Part shown: positions 35,190 to 47,800 of the stretch, in pieces
Position numbering within the stretch: position 1 is the first letter of the stretch
How the letters are laid out: each line of letters begins with the position of its first letter
Assembly: GCA_028023455.1 (NCBI GenBank)
Contig: JAQFVV010006311.1
Coordinates: forward strand, 122,001-186,000
From: Epiperipatus broadwayi
Lineage: Eukaryota; Onychophora; Udeonychophora; Euonychophora; Peripatidae
DNA length: 64,000 bases
Direction of reading: 5' to 3'
Notes under the pieces: generated by a model
The model's input: only the letters and a program-made list of their open reading frames with translations
The model's database searches: none
What the model was told of the DNA's origin: nothing
Program-made: the position numbers and the translations under genes

Positions 35190-38040
35190 ATGAAACAACC
35201 ACCCTCCAGACTATTACCTCACAGAGGAACTTCATAAACGTATAACCATGATTAAACCATCACATCACACACAGCAATATATTTATAAGCTTACACAAGC
35301 ATATAACAATGTGTGTGATACATTAAAAAATTACTTAAAAGTGAAAAAAAGCAGAGTATGTTTTACGCAACAACACACATGGACCAGGGAGTATATAAGA
35401 TGGACACTCGGAAACCCACCAAGCATCAAAGTCCCAATGGTGATACAAACAAATAAGGAAATATACGCAGGGCAAAATGATTTTGCATATTTATGAATAT
35501 TTTAAACAAAAACTTCAAACAAGCCAACCACCCAGAAAGCCATCTGATCTATTTGGTCCAGCAAAAACAAAAATTTCACCACAGATCTTTCCTAGCAAAA
35601 CTAGCTAGTATACCAACCACATGCCATCCACGAAGCCCTGGAATCCCATTATTTGTATTGAAGCATCTCAGCCAATATACGACACAATATCTATGCAACT
35701 TGGCAAATCATTTAGCACAGGAAATTTTGGCCTATGGAAGGAGTTTAACCGATCGCAATAGTACCCTTCAACAAAAAGGTAACACCTCCCCCCGCACCAG
35801 TGATCTCCGGTCAATATCCATGGGACCACTACCAATCAAAATTATAGAGAAAATCATAAAAGAAAAAATAGAACCTTACATAATGACACTAATCTCAAAG
35901 GTTCAATTCACAAAGAAAAATTCATCAGGCAGTATCATTCTTTAACGCAATTCTAACTTCAGTAAAGCAAGGGAAAAAATATGGCCATGCAGTTCAACTT
36001 GATACTGAGGCAGCGTTTGACTCAATTGACATCCCTATACTTTTGGAGATGCTTGCAAACACTACCATCTCCAAAACTCAATTGTACCTAATAGAAAAAC
36101 TGCCACCCAGTCAATATCCCAGAGATCCCCACTCAGCTCACTGCTGTTCATACTATACCTCAACTCCTGCCTCCAAAAAATACAACAAGTGCTCACTGGA
36201 ATACAGATACCTGGCACCATACAACTCATAGCATATATGGATGATGTTATGGTCTTCCTATCCTCAAAAAAGCAGCTTATCTCAATTGCAAAAGATACTA
36301 CAAGAATTTACAAACCAATACAAACTAAAATTTAACCCAACAAAAACAACTGCCTGGTCACTTTTCAATGAAAAACCTTGAACACACATATACCAAACAA
36401 TATCCACCCCATTTCTAGGATTTCAATTTCATCTAGGGATCACTGGTATGAGATGCCACATACAAAATAACTAAAGGATGAGACACAATGGATCGTCAAC
36501 TCCCTATCAAAAACATCTCTCTCCATACATTCAAGCTTATAAACCAATTCATCATCACAAAAATAACTTACTACTTACCAATCATATCATTTTCAAAAGC
36601 AATCAAGTCGAAAATCAAAACCATCTGCAATCAACTCCTATGGTTCAAGAAAACAGTGGCAATATCAGCAAGACAACTCAATCAACCACTAATAAAAAAA
36701 ATAGACTGCGATTACATAATATCGATACTTTTTACATACAAAAACTAAGAAACCTCATAATTGTAATCATTAACCAATTTACAAAACTCAAATCCCTAAT
36801 ATAAATCACCCTGACTGATAGGCCACCTTCACTGGGATTATATATTTCATCAATTACATACCAATATAAGACAACGGCCAACATACCTTAAGAATGCACA
36901 CACAAATATACCTATTGGAGTATTTACAGGCTTACACACAAGGAACATAACGCTAATGATCCCCTCCAATGTTAGGAATAAACAACAAAAAATTACTCAA
37001 TCATTATAAAAGATGGATGCTGGAACCTAAATTCTTTGACTTTAATTTAAAAATTAATCTTCTTGCCATGCTAACAACTTTTTTTCTTCATCATAGAAGA
37101 ATACTATGCCATCAAGCAGAAGAGACACTCAACACCTGATCTACCAGTATACAGCACTAGAACAGATAAGAAAAATAATGTATACCACACAGGCAGCCAA
37201 ATACTATAGTCCACCAAATCATCACCACATACCACGGCAAATCAACTCCAAATATCAGAGCAGCCACCTTTGTGCTATACACATTTTGGTGCATGAGGTA
37301 CACCTTTTTAATGGAAATAAGACCAGACGACATCCATCTACTTTTCACAATAAATTAGCACAAATACAAAATAGAAACCAAGATTTTAGCAAGTCCACAT
37401 CTATACGCGATCACATGGTCACTATTAAGATAGCAAGCAATGTTATAGCCACATTAATAACTACAGATGTACTTGCTCCAGCAAAAAAAATGACCACATA
37501 CCCGACCTCGGAGAGAATGAGAATTTGAACTCATTACACTAACAATAACTTTTATTCTATTAATATTACATTTATATTATTGACAATAACTTTTTTCTCA
37601 TTAAAACTCATTTATATGATTGCTGCATAGTCTCTAACCTATGAACAATCCTTAAGCAAACATTTCCATATGTTAAGATGTATTTCAATCAATGAACAAT
37701 GTGTCACTTAGATCACTCCTATCTGTAATGCCCTTACAAAACTAAAGCCTCCTATGACATATGTACTCCCATGCAACATTTTTTTTTATTGAAACTAAAT
37801 AATTACTATGAAAATGAGCATGTATATACACATTGAATCAATGTAAAAGTTTTTATTCAACCCTCCCATGACTTGTGTATCCTTATACATAAATGTAATT
37901 ACAGAAGATAAATGAATACCATGTAAACAAATCTTGTATATAAAAATGTAAACAATATAAACAAATCTTGTATGCACAAATGTAAAATTTTACTTTGAAT
38001 CAATAAAGTTCCATTTTGCATCATCATCATCATCATAATA
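35190..38040 (+). pseudogene. L1/Tx1-like LINE, decayed copy 1
   Basis: The reading region jumps between frames but conserved blocks are colinear: GIPLFVLKHLSQ and DLRSISMGPLPIKIIEKII (35640-35870), replacing the usual ..YRPIS.. block; LDTEAAFDSID (about 35998-36030, motif A with FD); SPLSSLLFILYLNS (about 36125-36165, motif B); IAYMDDVMVFLSS (36225-36270, motif C, AspAsp); then ITKITYYLPIISFSK...LLWF (36545-36650), the post-RT YLLP...FLW block of L1/Tx1 elements; RWMLEPKFFDFNLKINLL (about 37010-37070); and a damaged C-terminal Cys/His region. Related to the fragment at 62265. Many stops and frameshifts; the 5' part is missing. The 3' end carries AATAAA (38002) and runs into the trinucleotide repeat. 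Confidence 0.7.
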
Positions 38041-38055
38041 ATGTTGTTGTTGTTG

Positions 38056-38122
<67 letters not shown>
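38020..38122. repeat. CAT/GTT/ATT trinucleotide microsatellite at LINE 3' end
   Basis: (CAT)n at about 38020-38036, (GTT)6 at 38042-38060 and about 20 ATT units at 38061-38122 directly follow the LINE 3' sequence, so the array probably grew from the element tail. The 28-Asn reading frame on the minus strand is just its translation. Confidence 0.9.
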
Positions 38123-38799
38123 CAATAATAATAATAACTAAATAATATTTTTGAATTAATGCAAAATACAAAAAAATGTTTTCCACTTCAAATTATTTTC
38201 ATTATCTACATGCTGCTAATTATGAATTAATAAGAACTCATAAAAGTCAAAGTGTGCTATTTCTTGAATTTCTTAGTTTTTTACCATTTTCTTATTATTT
38301 CACAGTGCATGTCTAGAGTTGATATTTCAGAGCATATATCTAGATATAGAGATTGAAGAAAACATGTTTGTAAAATAAAAAATAGATTGTGAGAACATGA
38401 TATTGGCAAAAATCATATACACCTGGGTCTCGTTTTATGCAGTAGATAGGTTCCTCAGAAAACGTGCACAAAAATAGACTTAACTTATCTTGAAAAATGG
38501 AGAATGCATACTGTAACTTTCAAAAATCACATAAAAGCAAAGCAACAACGTAAAATTACTTTTAAAATCGCATAAAAAAAAATAAGGAAATAAAATATAT
38601 GACTAATAAAAAATTTCAAATTTGAAAAAAATTGATAAAAGACAATTTTTTTTACCTTTTTTATAAACTACAGTATTTAATTTTATTCAAAACAATATAT
38701 TTTTATACGTAATTTATAGTATTTTACATTTTTTCAAACATGTACAGTATTTTAATCATTATCGCTATTTGATAATATGCAGGTTCATTTGTGAACTGG

Positions 38800-38992
38800 T
38801 AAGACATCAGATTCATCACAAGAGGAAATATAACTAATGCCAATTTCACTTTTTTAACTAGCTCTTATAGTGGACGCACATCCTAAAATGTTTTTCAATT
38901 GCTGTTGATTCTTCCCATTTCACTAAGCAATCTAAAATTGGAATTTTTGTTTCCAAAGAAATTCATTTTCTTGGATGTTTTTTCTTCTCCAT
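38800..38992 (-). pseudogene. Tigger transposase N-terminal remnant
   Basis: The start MEKKKHPRK at 38992 is followed after one stop by ISLETKIPILDCLVKWEESTAI and, after a one-base shift, CASTIRAS. This matches the N-terminal helix-turn-helix of pogo/Tigger transposases (K..ISLE.K..ILK..E.GE....IA...G...STIR.I). The reading frame then runs into 3' non-coding sequence shared with Tigger-1, so the middle and C-terminal parts are deleted. Confidence 0.65.
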
Positions 38993-39048
38993 TAAGGTAA
39001 ACTAAAAGTTTAAAATAAAAATAAGAACTTAGACTTATGATAATAAAA

Positions 39049-39262
39049 GGACACCTACTCACCACTGTTCGGCAAAATTTAATTAAAACTAACAATTAAA
39101 AATTAAATTCTTATTTTTGTCTTTAATTTTTTAATTTTCAATTCCATTTAAAAATCAAATTTCATTGTTTCACATCACATTACGTAATTTTTAAATTATT
39201 AATTACAATTAAAAATCAGATTTTAATTTTTAATTGTCAAATTTAATTGTGCTCACCGCTGT
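39049..39262. mobile_element. Candidate AT-rich MITE inside Tigger-2
   Basis: The left end GGCAAAATTTAATT..AACAATTAAAAATTAAATT and the right end read inward (GCACAATTAAATTTGACAATTAAAAATTAAA) are imperfect inverted repeats. CTCACCACTGTT on the left and CTCACCGCTGTT on the right could be a 12-bp flanking duplication. The interior is almost only A and T, so chance similarity is a risk. Confidence 0.45.
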
Positions 39263-39535
39263 TACTCACCTTTCAAAAATGAATTTGCGGACACTAAATG
39301 ATTAATTGATTACATATTTTTTTTTTAAAAAGTAAAAATAGAATGAAATTTAAAATGCAAAAACAACAACATGCATAGTATAAGCATCTATAAGGTTTGA
39401 ACAGATTTACATTATAATCTTGTAAAATTTAATGTGTTATATAAAATGGGGAAATCCTGATTTCAAGTGAATTATGAACTTCTTTATTGTATAAAATCTA
39501 TTAGAGTACTATTATAAAGGGCTGAAAATATTGAA

Positions 39536-39659
39536 ATTATTAGATGAAAGTCGAACTCCAATAATGCGCTATTACTTTAAATATGATGTGTGGGTGTGTG
39601 AAATTTATAATATTTAAAGTAATAGCGCATTATTGGAGCTCAACTTTTGATCTAATAAT
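39536..39659. repeat. Near-perfect 50-bp-arm hairpin inside Tigger-2
   Basis: Left arm 39536-39584 and right arm 39610-39659 are reverse complements with few mismatches (core CTCCAATAATGCGC and its complement). The spacer is 25 bp of GT-rich sequence. Tigger-1 lacks it at the corresponding point, so it is an insertion of a palindromic MITE. Confidence 0.85.
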
Positions 39660-39760
39660 TTTTATTGATAAAAGAAAACCGCATACAAAGATATTGAGAA
39701 GAATCATGAATCGCATAACTTCACATTTAAAAAATCCGCATAAAACAAGACCTGAGTGTA

Positions 39761-42650
39761 TTTTGAATTAATGTGATGCGTCAATTTTGCAAGTGAAATA
39801 CATAAAGCAACTGCAGTATTGTACCAGTCAGAATTGTATGTCCATTTAACAAAAGTTTAGAGCCTAAGCTAAAGTATCCTGAAATCAATCATGCTGAGAT
39901 ACACGACAGGAGCAATCATGACTTCTGCTCTATTTGCTCATTCTCTAGATCTATAACTCCACGAGTAACATTTATTATAAAAGGAATTTCATTCATTCCA
40001 GTCCCGAAGGCACAGAGAAGAGATGAGATCTACAGGGAAAATGATATTAATTGATTTTAAACACTTAACCTGGAATAAGAGCTTCTTAATTATTGAAATA
40101 TATCTCATTAATAAATGCAACACTCTAGTATGAGATTAAGAGGAGTAGGAGTTATATATAATGCAACCCTTTCTACGATGTGTATGCATAAAACAACTCT
40201 AGGACAAAGAATTATAAAAAAAATTGTTTATGAAATGTTAATAAATTAATATTATTAATGAAGGATTAAAAACTTAAGTAATGATAAATATAAATTTAAT
40301 GAATATAAATGATAAATTTATTCACATATAACACATAATTAAATAGTCTAGGTTTCATGTAATCAATAGTAATGATTTGCACACTCTAGAGGTTACATAA
40401 TATTACTACGCATTATGAAATATGGATTACAATGACTAAAAATTACACAAATAGAACTTGAATATATAGAACAGTAAATGATATAACCCAAACTCAGAAC
40501 AATGGGGCTTAATATGCTAATGGAAGGAGATATCAATTTTAGAACAGGTTTATAATATTAATGCTCGGATATACTAAAATGGGAAATTAATGACCTTAAG
40601 AAATGTATATGTAAATTAGAACCTTATTTATATAAACAATATTTGAATCATGGTTGACCATAACAATACAATGAATATGCATTTTAACAGATATTACAAG
40701 CTTTACTCGGTCAATAGTTATACGTTGTATCAATCATTTGGAATGAATAAGCATATACTTGCACATTTAATTAAATAATTCTGCCTTGACAGAATTTACA
40801 AAAGGTTTGTTAACTAGCGTATTTAAATATTGTTTAAATGAGAGGATGACTAGCTTAAATAAGCTTTAACCGACATTTCTAACCCATAATAATACTAAAA
40901 AGAAAAGAATGGTTTACAGAGATCACAGCATTACAACTTATAAGTAGATAACAGAGCAATATAAAATATTAGACAAGAGTTTGCAGTGCTGACTAAAGTG
41001 ATAAAACTAGAAATATTAGGTCAACTTTGGGACAAAAGACTTCATCGATTATTAATGGATGCGAGAATCCGCCTGCACTTGAGACAAGGCAGTACTTGAA
41101 AAAGTGATTGATAGGGGAAACCATGGTTCAGCTTTTCCGGTATTATCACATGCAGGGCCTCAGTATAAGCTGACACTGTCCTGGAGTCAGTGTTTCCAAA
41201 CCCTATTCTGGGACAAGCCATGAAAGAAATGATTCAGGACTTCCGGATTTTAATTTGACAAAACAAAATACAATAGTTTAATAATGTTGTCAGGAGTAGG
41301 CAGTACTAATAAGATTCAGGTCCTTAATACCACTGATATGTTAACTAAAGCCCTTATAATCTAACAATATCTAGTGTAATGACATGACAAGATTTAATCC
41401 ATCTTTAAAGGTACACATGTGACCTTGAATTTTGATTAGAATGTCAAAATATAAAAAGGGGAAAAGTATTGTTTCCATCATTAAACAAATATAAGTAAGC
41501 TTATCGGGTAAATAATTACATAACACAATTATAACATTTGATGGCGTGACAAGCAAATGATTGATTATAAAAAGAAAGGTAAGGCCATTACATTTACTTT
41601 AAATAATATTAAAATATAATTAAATCAATAGCGTTAAACATAGTAGGCATTGATATCATAAAGTATGACAGTATATAGTCTGCCATTAAGCAAATATAAC
41701 TAATTAACAATAATATTCAATCGAGCAAACCTGAGTGTTGTAAGAAGACTTACATTTAAGTATTTATATATCCCATAATATTGGGATGGAGAATCAGACT
41801 AATATCGGTTCACTACAAATTCAAGTAAAAGACATAATTATAATAAAATAAAGTTTAAGATGGCTACATTTAAAATAGTAAAGAAATAGATAAAATGAAG
41901 CCCAGTAGGTACAATTACAGATTAGAAAATTATAGATTCATGCATTTATATTTTACAGAATCATTAATTTACTCCAATTAATATAATTGGCACTACATCG
42001 CCAATTATTAAACAGATGGAGAGTTACATTATGATTAAACAAATTATAATTAAATAAAGGAGGTTTAAGAGTTTGTGTTAGCAGCATGGATGGGATCACC
42101 TTCTGATGACTCGACAACACATACAATTCAGATAAAATAAGGGTTGGCATCTTTTGAGAGTTAATTCAGGATTTGATTATAGCAGTTCTTGGGTGCCAAT
42201 GGCATGGCAGCATAGTGGTATAGAGACAATCTTGGAAAGATTGGGGAAGTGAATTTCTTCCCTCTACTCAGGAGTCATTTTATTAAAATTTTGACTGGCG
42301 TGGATTTGTTTAGCAACACTTCTCTGAAAAGTAACAATAGACTGGCCTGTAACAAATTTGACTGTATTTATATACCAACCAAACCTAGAAATTTTTTACA
42401 TTGCTGCTTGAGGCAACCGGATATGCATTATCTGTCGTGACTGCACTTATCCTTTGTTTAAAGTTATGTTTTAAAGATGACAACAAGATAAGTTCTGGAA
42501 AGTATTGTCCTATTCTATTTTTAGATTGGAAATAAGACTCGATATAATTTCCATTAAAACTTAGAATTGCTAAAATTCATTTAATTAACATTTTTAATTA
42601 AACAAGGTACATTCTTTGTTTCTTAAATTTAAATTATGTTAATTATTCTC
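39761..42650. other. Unclassified, less AT-rich intronic block
   Basis: This region is visibly more complex than its surroundings and has few homopolymers, but I see no conserved protein motif, splice-flanked exon or paired termini. At 41175-41193 CACTG and CAGTG lie back to back around 9 bases, recalling hAT termini, but no matching partners were found. It may be an old LTR or decayed transposon, or conserved intronic sequence. Confidence 0.35.
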
Positions 42651-42859
42651 CAGAACCTTCTCTGATATTGCGCAGCTTTATATTAATAATACATAAATTA
42701 TAAACTACATAAATTCTAAATATATTTAATAAATGTATAAATATTATTTACAACCTTTTTATGTATTTGTAATACATGCATACACATACACGATATTTCC
42801 GAATTAAAACACTTTAATAGATATTATGTCTCAGTTCAAAATAATCATTGAAAATTTAC

Positions 42860-42903
42860 GGGGGGGGGGGGTAATCGCGTGTATATGGATACTCCCCCCC
42901 CCC
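42860..42903. repeat. G12...C10 hairpin
   Basis: A run of 12 G (42860-42871) and a run of 10 C (42894-42903) are separated by 22 bases containing ATCGCG. They can form a very stable hairpin, or a G-rich structure on either strand. Confidence 0.9.
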
Positions 42904-44446
42904 ATGATTAAACAAGTATACAGATGTGTTCGAACCAGTTTAAGGTTACTAATATCACCAGATAGTGAAGCAAAACATGTATGACAGATTTTGCTGCTTC
43001 AGTATAAAGTGCATAAAACAAGTATTTTTTATTGTTTATATTAAAGGTGATGGGATAATAGTTGTAGATAGAAAGAAATTAATAAAATTGTAAATAGGTT
43101 TCATTAAATTTCTAATTAGCAGGGCATAAATATTAGCCATAAAATCAGATATTTAAAATATTAGATACATATGTTCACACAATAAGATTAAAAAAGATAT
43201 GTATAGTATATTATTTTCAAAATAAATATAATATTCAATTATTAAGCAATAAAAATCTTGTGATAAGATTTCTAAATTAAATCAAGATTTAGATTTTTAT
43301 TTCCTTTGTTCTTTAAAAATTAAAATCTAACTTGGCTTATATATTTATATCTAAATTTTTGTAAAAAAAAAAAAAGATTTCTTTTTTTTTTTAATCGTTC
43401 ATTATTTTTTAAAAAATATTAGTAATAGATTTCTCCAGTAGGCCTTTTCTTTATTGGCTTTTTTCTTCAACAAATATAGCAGATAAAATTGTGATATGTA
43501 AATTCGTGTGTCTAGACAAGTGTGTATAAATACAAATAAGAGCAAATCACCCTTACCTAAGATATATGTGTACACAGACAACACAATATAATGACCCCTA
43601 TAATGTAAGTCCAAGGCACATTAAAATTTAATGATAGTTTTGATTGAATGAAAATAGTAAATAATTGCACTAAAGACATGCTTTGCACTGCTTAATAAAT
43701 TATTTGATATTACGATATTTTGTTCTCAAAAAAATAAAAGTTAGAAGGATATAAAATATATATATATATTATAGCAAAAACATTCAACTATCAATTAAAA
43801 TGAAGAGGAAATATTCTAATAATTATTAGTGGTAATACATAAAATTCTTAAGTTTTATACTGCAAAATATGTTGTTGGTTTATTTTCCTATAAAATAAAA
43901 CAAAAATTACTTCAGTTATTATTTTATAGCAGAATGTTTGTTTAAATTATTTTTTTATTATAAAATGTATGTAATAGAAACTGAGAAGAGAATGTTTATT
44001 TCAATTCTATATTTTACATACTATTTTTGTTATTATTACTTGTTTTTCCCTGTTCTGGTGAAAAACATTCTTATATTAAATTTGTGCATTTTTACCTCCA
44101 ATTAAATTTGTACAAAGCAAATATTCTTAAAAAATTTCTTTTTTGTTTGACCAAATCTTACTTTATAATTCTTCTTTTAGTACTAACTCATGAAACTTTT
44201 AAGTAACTATTGTCTAATACTTATGAAGCTCCAACAACTGTTCCATTCATCACTATTCTGAAAATATGAAATTTAAAATTTAACTATTTTAAATAATGTA
44301 TGCATCTATCATTAAACTGAAAATTCCATTCATCAAATAATTAATTAACAAAGATTTCAACCTATTCTTAACAATCTAAAAAATCAACTATCCAACTTCA
44401 AGTGCACTCAAGTTGAACCCAATATTTTCTTAGCACGAGTCTAAAT
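42904..44446. other. AT-rich intron
   Basis: Nothing recognisable. Apparent short reading frames have no family resemblance and no splice context. Confidence 0.45.
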
Positions 44447-44806
44447 CAGTGGTCACCAACCTGGTTCCTACCGGTCAATAGTGAGTGTTTAAAGTTTTCA
44501 GAAAGACAGTGAATATTTTTCCAGATATTAAAACAAAAACCACAGATTACTATAGATGCACAACAAGGGTTTACATTTTTTGCTGAGGTGCTTATGCCTT
44601 AACTAAATTAATATTTTCAAGTTCGAAATAAATTAAATACATTTTATTCTTTCAAATTGATACTATTATAAATCCTTTTTTGTGTAATTATTTCTATAAG
44701 CATTAAGTTAAATTTTTCAGATAGCATCGGTGGGCAGTGGAGAAATTACAATCTTAACAAGAGTACAAATATGGGCATTAGACAAAAAAAAGGTTGACGA
44801 CTTCTG
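44447..44806. mobile_element. Non-autonomous hAT MITE with exact 8-bp duplication
   Basis: The 360-bp element starts CAGTGGTCACCAACC and, read inward from the right, CAGAAGTCGTCAACC. It is flanked by GTCTAAAT at 44439-44446 and 44807-44814, an exact 8-bp duplication with central TA. The ends resemble the left end of hAT-2 (CAGGGGTCATCAAC), which may be its autonomous source. No coding capacity. Confidence 0.9.
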
Positions 44807-44814
44807 GTCTAAAT

Positions 44815-47800
44815 TATTATAATTGTAATTTTTGATTATTAGAAAATTACATTAAACCTGTACATATTTGTGTTAAGTATGTAACTGAGTGAGAATATAA
44901 AAAGTTTTTTTTTTTTTAAAAAAAAAAAAGAATCTAATATGTTTATCAATAGTTGTGTTGAAAGGAAAAACAACCCAGTTTCAAATTTTTTCCACTCAAG
45001 ATTTATTTAAATGCTACACTATTTAATTAGGAAGAGAAGCCAAAATTTTACATACAAGGAAACTGAAATGATTGTTTAGTAATGGATCATCCATTTTTGA
45101 AAAAAGTTATAGAGTTTACTTAATATGAGAAAAAAAGTCCAATATTAAAAAGACCTATCAATTCGACAAAGATTACAAAATACATCCACAAGTTGTTGAT
45201 GATATTTTTATAAGAGAATGGTTAAATTCATTTGAGATATCAAGTCACTTACAAAGACTTTACTTAAAACATTTTCTTAAATTTCCAATGACCATCTTTG
45301 AAAGAAACTCTCTCCTAATTTTGATTTAAAAAATTATCGTGAAGTTATTTTAAATACAATTATAAAATAAGAGTATCAACAATTGCTAATATCTTTAACA
45401 ATGCAATGTGAACTACACAACTTATTGATATACAATAAAGAAAAAATATAATTAGCTTGAATGTCAAATAATTCTGATAAGAAAATAATAATTTCTTCCT
45501 TGACAATCCACCATTTTGCTTCTTACTAGCCAGAGAATATTTTCTGAATCCAAATTAGTTAAAGCATGTGAGAAAAAAAAAATTAATACAATGTACTTTA
45601 TGCTTTATTATCAGTTTTTTCTTTTCACAATATTTAACCAATAAAATTAAGAATTTTTTTTTTTTGTAATGGTGATATTTTTTTTAAAGTAACAATTCAC
45701 ATATATGTTTCTTTTACATAAATACAATTGAAATAAAATAAAAATTAGATAAAGAAATGTAATGTACAGTTGATTGCTATGGTTTTAATAATATATATGA
45801 TTAAATCTTCTTTTCTTTTTTTATTTATAATTTTTTTTTATATTTGGGGGGAAAAAATATCTTGAATCTATCAGACAATATTGATTTAAAATTAAGCAAA
45901 TAAATGATGTTTTTAACATATGTTTAGTAACCTTTGATCATATAAACTTAACTATGTAATGCATAAAAACATTTTTTCTTTTTTTTTTAACACAAAATAA
46001 TTTCAATTTTAATAACTTTTTTGCTGCAAGCAAACTTATCATTCATAAGAATTTTAATCCTAATTGACTGAATATATTTTATCCAATGAACACATTTTAA
46101 AATGTATTAGTAATGCATTTTTTATTACTGTGTATAATCAAAGTATGGATTTTGATTACATATTGTAGTAAATAAAATCCCCCCCCCCTTTTTTTTTTTT
46201 GCTCTTGTAATTGTTAAAGATGAAAATGTTTATTTTGGACATGCCATAAATGAAAATATTTAAGTAAGGTATTGTAAAAATACTGAACGAAAATTAGATA
46301 ACTATATTAATCATATTTTAATTCTATAATAAAATTATAATACTGTACACTGTAAGAAAATAAATGTTATACTGCCCTGTATCTTTTTATCTTCAAATGA
46401 TGTATCTTTAATGAAATCACTACTCTATGTCATCAATCTCACAATCCTCACATAATGTTCCATTGTACTTGAGAGTAAAGATGTATATATAATTCTTTGT
46501 TGAATGTCATAATTATTGTGTATAAAATGTACTTCACTTTTTTTTATAAAAATGTTCAATCAACATTTTCCACATCTTTTAATCTAATTGTTTCAATCTA
46601 ATTGTGAGTTCTTTACTAGTGATAATTTTAATAAAAACTTAAGAATATTTTAGTGATAAATCTATACTGCCAATTAAATTTTCCTTACATAAGTGTGATT
46701 AAATAAAAATAAATACAAACTATATTATAAAACTAATTGATTTCTTTATTAATCCAAAGAACATGAATTTTTTTTTTTTCAAATGTTGTATTAGTTACTT
46801 GCTGGAAAAGGTCAGGATAATATCCAAACTATTGACTAAGATTATAATTATGTAGTTCTGAGAAATATAAAATTATATTCATGAAAGCTAAAACTATATT
46901 TCTGCTTTCATTTACATCCAATAATAATGTATCATTATTTTTTAATTATATATATATATAGTTTGTACAGTTATTACAAGTAGTAAGTAATTTAAAAACA
47001 CAAATTGGGTCTGAATAAATTGTTATAAATAAATGAAAGATCTAGTGACCAATATGACTATTTTTTATTATGAAGAAATGGACTATTTGAGTTTCAGGTT
47101 CATGATTTATGAAAAATTTAGGGAAAAAATCCATGAAATATGATAATGCATTATTGTGCACATATTAAATCATTTCTAACATGTCGGAATAGACAATAAC
47201 TGTCAAAAATATCTTTAAACAAGAATACGTTCTGAATGGCAAATACTGACTTACCTTCTTTATATAGTCTATTTAAATCAAGATATACTACAATTATAAA
47301 TTATATAAATACACATTTCTATAAATAGAAATAGTTTCTTTATCTAAATTTTAAAAATTCAAAAGGTATTAAAATTTAGATTAGTTAAATTTAAAAAAAA
47401 TTTCCTAAAGCACACAGTCTTGGCTAAATACTAATTGTATAAGTCACAAGATTAGCATACTTTAGGAAAAAAAGAACTATACTAGTGATAGATTAACCCA
47501 TCATCAAGACCTTTCATACCAATCAACTTAAGGAGAGAAATTAGTCAAAATATGTCTTATCCAACCTACAATGAAATTACTTTTTATGACATCCTACCTA
47601 TAAAGATTACAAATATGGGAGTTGAAAATGAAGGGGGGGGGGGGATTAAAAGAAATTAGTAAAAATATTTGTCTAGTAGTCACCATATAGTGTTTTTTTT
47701 ATTTATAAATATTCTAATAGAAATCTAAAACTTGTCCAACAATATATCTATGCTACATCAATTTGCATTCATAACTTCTTTAACAAAATACATTTGAAAC

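Larger units (their letters stand above)
38420..39758 (-). mobile_element. Tigger/pogo-like DNA transposon derivative (Tigger-2)
   Basis: Termini CACCTGGGTCTCG-TTTTATGC and, inward from the right, CACTCAGGTCTTG-TTTTATGC, are flanked by TA (38418-38419, 39759-39760). It aligns with the ends and leader/trailer of Tigger-1 but has kept the transposase N-terminus instead of the C-terminus. It contains two further palindromic inserts (39049-39262, 39536-39659), absent from Tigger-1 at the equivalent positions. Confidence 0.85.

Noticed and set aside
37899-38186. Minus-strand frame with a long Asn tract
   Set aside because: It is simply translation of the ATT microsatellite.
41175-41193. CACTG and CAGTG back to back around nine bases, like adjoining hAT termini or an excision footprint
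   Set aside because: No partner termini or 8-bp duplications were found within several kilobases.
45160-45300. Protein-like stretch EWLNSFEISSHLQRLYLKHFLKFP
   Set aside because: It is broken on both sides, has no splice context and no family I recognise.
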